DNA of 64,000 nt from Caedibacter sp052030685 (GTDB lineage Bacteria; Pseudomonadota; Gammaproteobacteria; Francisellales; Francisellaceae): positions 4,473-68,472 of the forward strand of contig NZ_JBQAJM010000012.1 in NCBI RefSeq assembly GCF_052030685.1, in the 5' to 3' direction. The notes beneath the pieces were generated by a model. That model was given only the letters and a program-made list of their open reading frames with translations, did no database searches and was not told the DNA's origin. A program made the translations under genes and the position numbers. Each line of letters starts with the position of its first letter. Position 1 is the first letter of the stretch. This document shows, one piece after another, positions 46,339 to 52,893 of the stretch.

Positions 46339-47213
46339 TAATTCACTAACCCTTTTAAATACTGACCATATTCGGTCTTATTAAGCAATTCCGCTTGCGC
46401 TAGCATTTGCTCAGTTACAATAAATTTTTTACGCCACGCGATCTCTTCTAGACAACCTATTTTTAGCCCTTGACGCTTTTCAATTGCAGCAATATACTGC
46501 GAAGCATCTAATAGTGAGTCATGTGTTCCCGCATCAAGCCAAGCAAATCCACGACCAAGCAATTGTACATTCAATTTTTTCTTTTCCAAGTAAATTTTAT
46601 TTAAATCCGTGATTTCAAGCTCACCACGCCAAGAACGTTTGACTTGTTTTGCATACTCAACCACATGCTTATCATAAAAATACAGCCCTGTTACGGCGTA
46701 TTTTGATTTAGGCCTTTGGGGTTTCTCCTCTAGTGAAACCACTTGATTATTTTCATCAAACTCAACAATGCCATAACGCTCTGGATCGTTAACATAATAA
46801 CCAAACACACAAGCCCCACCATTATCTGAGTCACATTGTATTTTCGCTGTGTTTAGAAAATCTGGCAATCCTTGACCATAATAAATGTTATCTCCCAGAA
46901 TCAAGCAAGCCGAGTCACCCGCTAAAAAATCTTCTGCTAAAATAAAGGCTTGCGCCAACCCATCTGGGGATGGCTGAATTTTATAACTTAGCTCAATACC
47001 AAACTGTGAACCATCACCTAAAAGATCCTTAATCAGGGGAATATCTCGCGCAGTAGAGATAATTAGAATTTCTCGCAAACCCGCTAGCATCAATACCGAT
47101 AAGGGGTAATACAGCAAAGGTTTATCATATACTGGCAGTAATTGTTTACTTACGCCTAGAGTTAAAGGGTAAAGCCTTGTCCCGCTACCACCTGCTAAAA
47201 TAATGCCTTTCAT
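46338..47213 (-). CDS. rfbA: Glucose-1-phosphate thymidylyltransferase
   Basis: A 291-residue nucleotidyltransferase, first step of dTDP-sugar synthesis. The N-terminal signature LAGGSGTRLYPLT (residues 6-18), SKQLLPVYDKPLLYYP (23-38) and the later EEKPQRPKS are diagnostic. Its ATG overlaps the stop of a dehydrogenase fragment (ATGA), so translation of rfbA may be coupled to that fragment. Confidence 0.97.
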   Translation of the reverse strand: MKGIILAGGSGTRLYPLTLGVSKQLLPVYDKPLLYYPLSVLMLAGLREILIISTARDIPLIKDLLGDGSQFGIELSYKIQPSPDGLAQAFILAEDFLAGDSACLILGDNIYYGQGLPDFLNTAKIQCDSDNGGACVFGYYVNDPERYGIVEFDENNQVVSLEEKPQRPKSKYAVTGLYFYDKHVVEYAKQVKRSWRGELEITDLNKIYLEKKKLNVQLLGRGFAWLDAGTHDSLLDASQYIAAIEKRQGLKIGCLEEIAWRKKFIVTEQMLAQAELLNKTEYGQYLKGLVN

Positions 47214-47362
47214 TGCGCTTCACTTTTTGATAAAGATGCTTTATACCACTCTATTCTCTTTTCATTAATATCAAATGCAACCACTTGATGCTTTTGCCCA
47301 AAAGCAACCGCCACAGGCAAGCCGACATAACCTAAACCAACAACCGAAATTTTTCTATCCAC
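47210..47362 (-). pseudogene. N-terminal remnant of a nucleotide-sugar dehydrogenase
   Basis: A 50-codon frame from a GTG reads DRKISVVGLGYVGLPVAVAFG and then FDINEKRIEWY, the NAD-binding start of the WbpA/TviB/WecC UDP-sugar dehydrogenases. After about 40 residues homology stops and the frame ends four bases into rfbA. The full enzymes have about 420 residues. The first nine codons and the DNA upstream of them are repeated at 49504-49610. Confidence 0.85.
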
Positions 47363-47443
47363 TTTTTCTAACGTCCAATTTTTACTTTGAAATTTATAAG
47401 TTCTTCACTTGAAGACCGTCGCTAACCCTATAAGGTTAAAGCA
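47336..47443. repeat. Leader duplication, copy 1 (upstream of rfbA)
   Basis: About 105 bases match 49504-49610 with scattered differences (shared ACCAACAACCGAAATTTTTC and CCAATTTTTACTTTGAAA). The segment includes the first codons of the dehydrogenase remnant and its upstream DNA on the minus strand. It probably contained the original leader of a sugar gene. Confidence 0.85.
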
Positions 47444-47489
47444 AGACATTCAACTTAATTCTTAATCTTTAATTCAATATTTATCATTT

Positions 47490-48911
47490 TCACTCATCCA
47501 ACACTTGCCAATGTCCAGACTTAGTGCCTCCCACTCTTTTAAGTCTACCCTCTTTTTTAAGGTTTGCAATATGCTCCTTAATCGTCCCATCTGCCTTAGC
47601 CAAAACCCTCATCAAATCTAATTTAGTGTATTTTGGATTTTGCCTTAAAAGCTCTAAAACCATTTCTTTTGTATTTTCTTGAGCGGTTTCTTGGGCGGTT
47701 TCTTGGGCGGTTTCTTGGGCGGTTTCTTGGGCGGTTTCTTGGGCGGTTTCTTGGGCGGTTTCTTGAACCAATTTGATTTTAATAAACTTTACCTGCACAA
47801 AGCTAGATGCATCATCAATCTCAATAGCAAGTTCTGGATAGTCCTGCATAATAGAATGAATCTTATTAAACCCTGTACCCCACTGCTCAATTATCTCTAA
47901 GCGCTTAAGTAACGCACCTAAATGCGGATTTCTTAACTCACTATACCCAAACCCAAGCTTTTCCTTATCAATCACTAGAATGCCAGGACTTGTGATCTCT
48001 AACATGTCATCAAAAATAGCAATTTTAATGTCACTGCCTAATATCGAATAATCTCGATGCAGCACAGCATTAACAAGCACTTCCCGTAATGCTAATAATG
48101 GATATTCCCACCTATTCTCACGATAAATCTCACCAATCGTAGCTCCAAGTCGAATATTACGTTTAATAAACTCCATTGCGCCTTCAATCGCTTCAATAAG
48201 ATCATTATCATAAGTTGCCTGATCAATAAAGATTTCTGTCTTGATACCCTTAAAACGTGCACATTCAATTTTTGCATAAGGGAAAAAGGTCTGTTTTTTA
48301 TCAGAAAACAAAATTCCAAGATTAGTGAGAAAATACCTCCCTCTTTCACTGCAAATCAATTTTAGCTTTTCATACAAGGAAACAGAACCTTGCTCATTTA
48401 AACGATGTGTCAGACTTTTGAATAGTCGATATGTTTGAGCTTCCGTTACTTCAAGATCATAATTCACTAAACTGTCAAAATGAAAGTTACGTTTTTCCCT
48501 CTCAAGCGAGATTAATGTTTCTTCAGTTGCCAATCTATTACTAGACCCAAGCCTGACATATGTGCCATTTAGCTTGCCTTTACTCCTGATATAATGCGGC
48601 TTCTGTGAAGATGAATAAAATTGACAAATCAAAAGCACTTTATCCTGCATAGTATAAGTATAAATCTCTGGAATAATCAGCGGATAGCAGTGATCATAGA
48701 TAACACTAGTCAAATATTCCTCATGTTCCACAACCTTATCTGCATCGATGCCAACCACTGTGTTATTATCGTCAACACCAATAATTAAATAGCCACCTTG
48801 CGAATTTGAAAAGGCACATGCTGTTTTTGCAAATTTTTCTGCAGCAGGAAGTTCTACCTTAAACTCAAGCTTTCTATTTTCTTTTTGCTTAACTAAATCA
48901 GAAACTTTCAT
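47490..48911 (-). CDS. AlbA/Schlafen-like putative transcriptional regulator with HATPase fold and QETA repeats
   Basis: A 473-residue protein. Residues about 10-130 are an AlbA_2 domain (LEFKVELPAAEKFAKTACAFSNSQGGYLIIGVDDN). Residues about 255-370 are a degenerate HATPase region (LREVLVNAVLHRDYS, then NPHLGALLKRLEIIEQWGTGFNKI). A stretch of seven QETA repeats precedes a C-terminal winged helix (residues 405-470, LRQNPKYTKLDLMRVL). Such proteins occur in defence islands and as uncharacterised regulators. It is flanked by recombined fragments and its codons lack obvious bias. Confidence 0.85.
   Translation of the reverse strand: MKVSDLVKQKENRKLEFKVELPAAEKFAKTACAFSNSQGGYLIIGVDDNNTVVGIDADKVVEHEEYLTSVIYDHCYPLIIPEIYTYTMQDKVLLICQFYSSSQKPHYIRSKGKLNGTYVRLGSSNRLATEETLISLEREKRNFHFDSLVNYDLEVTEAQTYRLFKSLTHRLNEQGSVSLYEKLKLICSERGRYFLTNLGILFSDKKQTFFPYAKIECARFKGIKTEIFIDQATYDNDLIEAIEGAMEFIKRNIRLGATIGEIYRENRWEYPLLALREVLVNAVLHRDYSILGSDIKIAIFDDMLEITSPGILVIDKEKLGFGYSELRNPHLGALLKRLEIIEQWGTGFNKIHSIMQDYPELAIEIDDASSFVQVKFIKIKLVQETAQETAQETAQETAQETAQETAQETAQENTKEMVLELLRQNPKYTKLDLMRVLAKADGTIKEHIANLKKEGRLKRVGGTKSGHWQVLDE
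47683..47766. repeat. 12-bp minisatellite (7 units) encoding Gln-Glu-Thr-Ala
   Basis: Seven head-to-tail units of GCGGTTTCTTGG (the last ends in A), nearly identical. The unit is a multiple of three, so gain or loss of units keeps the reading frame and changes only the linker length. Confidence 0.95.
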
Positions 48912-48970
48912 AACCTAACTATATCTTATTGTAAGTCTAAATGATTTGTCCAAAATAATCTTTTCTTGCT

Positions 48971-49468
48971 TCAGCATTCCAAATCCCTTAAGTCAACACT
49001 CAACATTGGTAAATCATTCATTAATGCCCAAACAGGTCGTGTCATAACATCTGCATCATTGGTCATTTTTAAGAAAGTATCACGCTCATTAGGATTACTC
49101 AAAAAAATAGCATTTAACCAATAGTTAGATCTTGCATCTTCTAATTCAGGTATAAAACGAGCCCTCTGACAATCTTTAAAAAATGATTGATAATTAAGCA
49201 ACCATAATACTAGTAAGTTCTTAACGGCAAATGCGATAATCAACATCACTGTTAAAACAATAATTATATGATTATAACTCCACCCATTAAACACTTGGTA
49301 AGACATCACTTTCTCAGGTTGAATTAATACATTAATAAAAGGAATGACTGCACCGATGCCTAAAACAGCAAAAATGCTACCTAAAAAAAACACCATGACA
49401 TATCGCCAGAAGGCTCTTTTGTCTTTTGCATCCATTATGCCAAAAAAGTAATATTTAAATTTTTTCAT
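48971..49468 (-). pseudogene. Chimeric fragment: ABC flippase N-terminus fused to DegT aminotransferase C-terminus
   Basis: A 165-residue frame. The first 95 or so residues hold the start and first two membrane helices of a PglK-type ABC lipid-sugar exporter (IMDAKDKRAFWRYVMVFFLG). From about residue 100 it becomes a different protein: DARSNYWLNAIFL, DTFLKMTNDADVMTRPVWALM and NDLPML match the C-terminal part of LegC-type aminotransferases. Each parent lacks most of its length. It ends in a premature stop. This is a scar of nonhomologous recombination and not a functional exporter. Confidence 0.8.
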
Positions 49469-49503
49469 CTAGCACTCATTACTACCAGAAGATGATTCAA
49501 ATA

Positions 49504-49610
49504 ACCAACAACCGAAATTTTTCTATCCACTTTATCTCATGTCCAATTTTTACTTTGAAACTCATAAGTTACTCACTCAAAAACCGCTGCTAATCTTATA
49601 AGATACTCTG
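49504..49610. repeat. Leader duplication, copy 2 (upstream of the chimeric fragment)
   Basis: The second copy of the 47336-47443 segment. Here the first nine dehydrogenase codons (DRKISVVG) run into unrelated sequence and a stop. The two copies bracket the AlbA-like gene and the chimera. Confidence 0.85.
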
Positions 49611-49647
49611 ATAATTCTCAATGCTTAATTTTCAATTTTTAATTTCT

Positions 49648-50136
49648 CTACATTCTCAATTCTATATTAAGTCTCACTCTACAAAACTCACACACTCTTC
49701 CATAAATTTCCGCAAGTTCATCACTTTTGTGATAGATAAGATTAATGCTGTCAACCACTTCAGCTACGTTAAATGAATATTCATGCTCTATTTCATTTCT
49801 GGCTTCTCTTAGATTAAGCCATTGATTTTTATCAAGCACCTCAAGCTCTTCAAGCCGGTTTAGAATATCTATAAACGTTTTTCTCTTTACATCTTCCTCT
49901 GCCAGCAATAAGACAGCTGGAAAGATTTTGCCTCCCATCGTATCCTGAAGCTTCAAGAATCGATATATCAATCCATCAATAAAACTCAAACTGACATCAT
50001 CTAATGCTTGGTATGCCTCAACATTAAGCGGCATATGCTCAGCCAAATATTTCTTAGCAGTCTCAATTTTTTCAATGTGCTTATTGCATTCATATATTTT
50101 TTCTTGAAATGTATTCAACACACTATTACCACTCAT
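49648..50136 (-). CDS. HEPN-domain putative toxin (HepT-like), module 2
   Basis: A 162-residue helical protein with R113-x4-H118-x-Y120 (RNEIEHEY). It shares long blocks with the module 1 HEPN protein: RFxKLQDxMGxKxFP, EDVKRxxFIDILNxLE, HEYxFNV and VDSxNxIY. It starts inside the end of the MNT gene (four-base overlap). The predicted activity is ribonuclease, held off by AMPylation of Y120. Experimental toxicity is unknown. Confidence 0.83.
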   Translation of the reverse strand: MSGNSVLNTFQEKIYECNKHIEKIETAKKYLAEHMPLNVEAYQALDDVSLSFIDGLIYRFLKLQDTMGGKIFPAVLLLAEEDVKRKTFIDILNRLEELEVLDKNQWLNLREARNEIEHEYSFNVAEVVDSINLIYHKSDELAEIYGRVCEFCRVRLNIELRM

Positions 50137-50429
50137 AGCTTAACACCTTTAGTTAATGCTTCTTGCTCAATCAGTCTACTTTCATCCGTAGCAATGATAA
50201 CATCTATTTTCTGTTCACCTATCAAGCTTTTCACGCTAACCAAAAAATTTATTTTCTTCTCAAGCAATTGATCTCGCGACAACGCTTCATTAGGCACAAT
50301 ATATAAATCAATGTCACCGCCTCTTTTATTATCGTCGACTCTACTGCCAAATAGGTAAACACTACCCGTACCAAAAACCTCTAAAAATGAACTTTTGATT
50401 GCTTTAATCTCATATTCTGTAAGCCTCAC
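50133..50429 (-). CDS. MNT nucleotidyltransferase (MntA-like antitoxin), module 2
   Basis: A 98-residue protein with G28-S29, D39, D41 (GSRVDDNKRGGDIDL) and D76 (QKIDVII). The N-terminal helix and the C-terminal tail (LTKGVKL) align with module 1 (LRDGVEL). It follows the ATPase/nuclease gene by 46 bases, a gap that contains a 7-bp tandem repeat. Confidence 0.86.
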   Translation of the reverse strand: MRLTEYEIKAIKSSFLEVFGTGSVYLFGSRVDDNKRGGDIDLYIVPNEALSRDQLLEKKINFLVSVKSLIGEQKIDVIIATDESRLIEQEALTKGVKL

Positions 50430-50440
50430 ACCGACCTCCT

Positions 50441-50473
50441 AATTCATAATTCATAATTCATAATTCATAATTA
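50441..50473. repeat. 7-bp tandem repeat AATTCAT, about 4.5 units
   Basis: Four perfect AATTCAT units followed by AATTA, in the gap between the ATPase/nuclease stop and the MNT start. It overlaps the area where the MNT ribosome binding site and upstream spacing are set (AGGAGGT lies beside it on the minus strand). Confidence 0.9.
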
Positions 50474-50475
50474 GT

Positions 50476-52029
50476 CTAAAATCTCTCCACCGCTAAATTC
50501 GCCATATTGCGCTGCTTGTTATCAAAACTCATCCCAATTAAATAGATTGGTTTATTATAAGATTCATACTTTTGTGCATATTGACGTGATTTTATCTGCG
50601 CAACAGCATCTTTGGCATCTCCATATTTTTGCAATTTAAACTCAATAATCATTACTTTATCGGGCATTACAAGCGTTAAATCAATTTTTCCATGATTCGT
50701 GACATCTTCAGCAATCAGATCATATCCCAGCGCTGCCAAAAAGCTATAAACAATACTGGCGTAAAATCCCTCATATTGATCAATATGATTATTACGATAC
50801 CAATCATGCGGAATGCTTGCAAAGTGACTACATATAATTTCACCTAAGCGCTCGAAATCATTTTTTTCAAAAGCGCTAATCATATGATCTATCACTTGAT
50901 TTTTCTTACTGTCATTTGTCGCTATGGTTGCCAGACTATTATTAAGACTATATTTAACTTCATAATTTGGGTAACCTAACCGATAAGCAATAACACGCCC
51001 ACGGAGAAACATTTCTTTAATCGTTAAGTAGCCTGTCTGAAATAAAAGTGTTTCAATCGGCATATTATCAACATCAAAGGTTTTCAACAAATGCTCGTTG
51101 ACCACAACACTTTCAAAATCAGGGATAAAATAGCGATTCTTCTCTATCATCTTGATCAAAAACGTTGGCGTTGCCGTTTCAAACCAATAGTTTTGGTAAT
51201 GGTATTCTTCATCAATAAACAGTAAAATATCAAAGGGATTATAAACTTTTTGCTGCTCCCCCCCCGCAAAGTTATAACCGTTATACCAATTTCTTAACAG
51301 CTTTCTGTCAACATTACCTTGATCTAAGTGTGCTTTAAAAGACACTTCAAGCTCTAACTGTGTATAACCACATATATCAGCATAATTAACACCTAAAGTA
51401 ATATCTTTGAGGTTATTTAAATCACTAAACAAACTCACTTTACTAAACTTTGAGACACCGGTTAACATCACTAACTTAATATATTCATCTTGCGCTTTAA
51501 TAACACTATAAAAATTTTTCAAACGCTGGCGCATCGCTATCGCAAGGTCACTATTATCAATATTGTCTAAGATTGGTTTATCATATTCATCGATTAGAAT
51601 AACCACCTGCTGATACTTAGTGCCAAGCGTGTTAATGAGATAAGAAAATTTACTACTGATTTCACTATAAGGTTGCTCAATACTATAGCGCTCATAGTAG
51701 ACATCTAGAAAGGTGCTAATCTTTTCATCTAAGGCCTCTGGACTTGAGACATTTCCCTCACCAAAACTAAAGTGCAACACAGGGTAAGTCGTTTGCCAAT
51801 CCCAATGATCCTCAAGGTGCAGTCCTTTAAACAGTGCTTTATTACCTTCAAAGGCATGCTTGATTGTATCAATTAATAATGACTTACCAAAACGTCGTGG
51901 ACGCGATAGAAAGTAACGCCCAGCACCTTGGTTCACTAGCTTATCAATATGCTTGGTTTTATCGACATAAACATAGCCTTCAGTAATGATTTTATCAAAG
52001 CTTGAAATACCAATTGGAAGTCTTTTCAT
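50476..52029 (-). CDS. AAA-ATPase-like protein with C-terminal PD-(D/E)XK nuclease domain (DUF1703 type), full length
   Basis: A 517-residue protein from the ATG at 52029 (GAGG nearby; an upstream TTG is possible). The ATPase half has a P-loop variant PRRFGKSLL (residues 44-52), Walker B ILIDEYDKPI, and the sensor-like LTGVSKFSKVSLFSDLNNL. The C-terminal domain has GKIDLTLVMP and IIEFKLQKYG, the D and ExK of PD-(D/E)XK nucleases. Such PF09820/PF08011-type proteins are abundant and mobile in host-associated bacteria, with no settled function. It lies between two MNT/HEPN pairs. Confidence 0.9.
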   Translation of the reverse strand: MKRLPIGISSFDKIITEGYVYVDKTKHIDKLVNQGAGRYFLSRPRRFGKSLLIDTIKHAFEGNKALFKGLHLEDHWDWQTTYPVLHFSFGEGNVSSPEALDEKISTFLDVYYERYSIEQPYSEISSKFSYLINTLGTKYQQVVILIDEYDKPILDNIDNSDLAIAMRQRLKNFYSVIKAQDEYIKLVMLTGVSKFSKVSLFSDLNNLKDITLGVNYADICGYTQLELEVSFKAHLDQGNVDRKLLRNWYNGYNFAGGEQQKVYNPFDILLFIDEEYHYQNYWFETATPTFLIKMIEKNRYFIPDFESVVVNEHLLKTFDVDNMPIETLLFQTGYLTIKEMFLRGRVIAYRLGYPNYEVKYSLNNSLATIATNDSKKNQVIDHMISAFEKNDFERLGEIICSHFASIPHDWYRNNHIDQYEGFYASIVYSFLAALGYDLIAEDVTNHGKIDLTLVMPDKVMIIEFKLQKYGDAKDAVAQIKSRQYAQKYESYNKPIYLIGMSFDNKQRNMANLAVERF

Positions 52030-52111
52030 ATTTTCCCTCAACCTGTAAAATTTTTAATATTCAATGCTTAATTTTAAATTCTTAACTATTAACTCATTTT
52101 ATCCATAAGAT

Positions 52112-52408
52112 CTAAAATAGCCTCACGCCATTTTCCTTAATTTCACGTGCTAATAATTCATCCTTTGTATTAAAAGGCACAACATCTACTTCAATTTGGT
52201 CAAAGCCCATTTGCAAAAGCGCTGTTTTAAATTTTACTTTACATTGCCAAAATTGGGATTTATCCATTTCAACATCAACTGCCAAATCAATATCACCACC
52301 AATCAAAGTATCATCAACACGACTACCAAACAGATAAACTGGCACCTCGCCAAAGCTTTGAACAATCGCTTTTTGCAGAGTTCCTTTGATGCGTTCAGAC
52401 AGCCTCAT
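52112..52408 (-). CDS. MNT nucleotidyltransferase, module 3
   Basis: A 98-residue protein with G28-S29, D39 and D41 (GSRVDDTLIGGDIDLAV) and D75 (QIEVDVVPF). It is more distant from modules 1 and 2 than they are from each other. In this pair the order is reversed: HEPN first, MNT second, with a four-base overlap. It precedes the ATPase/nuclease gene by 82 bases. Confidence 0.85.
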   Translation of the reverse strand: MRLSERIKGTLQKAIVQSFGEVPVYLFGSRVDDTLIGGDIDLAVDVEMDKSQFWQCKVKFKTALLQMGFDQIEVDVVPFNTKDELLAREIKENGVRLF

Positions 52409-52893
52409 TGCTTTAGCACCCTATGCTGCGCACAAAAAGCTAATGTGTTATCATAATACGTTTTCAAAGCATCATAATGATCAATACAAAACTGTAAACC
52501 ACGCAATGCATCTTCTAGCTCATCAGGATAATCGTGTGCTAACTCATTCCTAATTTCGCGAATTTCTATCCAGTTTTCCAAGGAATCTAAAACACCTTCT
52601 TTTACCGCATGATATAACACTTCAGTCATCGCTTTAGCTGGAATCCCCACAATGGCAAACATCATCGGCCAAATTTTAGCACCTAAAAAATCTTGCGCTG
52701 AGCTAAATCGCTTTAAATAGGCATCCAATACCGCCCTATCCCGCACCGCAAGATCTTCGAATATTTGTGGGTTATAAATATTTTGGTATTCCAACATTTG
52801 ACCAATCAATGTTTTGTAATCATCAAGCGCTTTGAAATGTTTATTTAGCTTGTCCATTCTTTTAGCAAAAATTTGCAACCTGCCTTGATGCAT
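52405..52893 (-). CDS. HEPN-domain protein (HepT-like), module 3, coupled to the oxygenase
   Basis: A 162-residue helical protein with R115-x4-H120-x-Y122 (RNELAHDYP). Its ATG overlaps the TAA of the upstream oxygenase by one base (TAATG), so translation is coupled. It is the most diverged of the three HEPN proteins. Toxin or substrate-binding partner of the MNT protein; the full RX4HXY motif favours the toxin role. Confidence 0.82.
   Translation of the reverse strand: MHQGRLQIFAKRMDKLNKHFKALDDYKTLIGQMLEYQNIYNPQIFEDLAVRDRAVLDAYLKRFSSAQDFLGAKIWPMMFAIVGIPAKAMTEVLYHAVKEGVLDSLENWIEIREIRNELAHDYPDELEDALRGLQFCIDHYDALKTYYDNTLAFCAQHRVLKQ

Noticed and set aside
47683..47766. Possible CRISPR array
   Set aside because: The units are only 12 bp with no spacers, and they lie inside a coding sequence.
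47679..47900. Gly-Gly-Phe-Leu repeat frame on the plus strand
   Set aside because: It is the opposite-strand reading of the QETA minisatellite in a well-supported gene.
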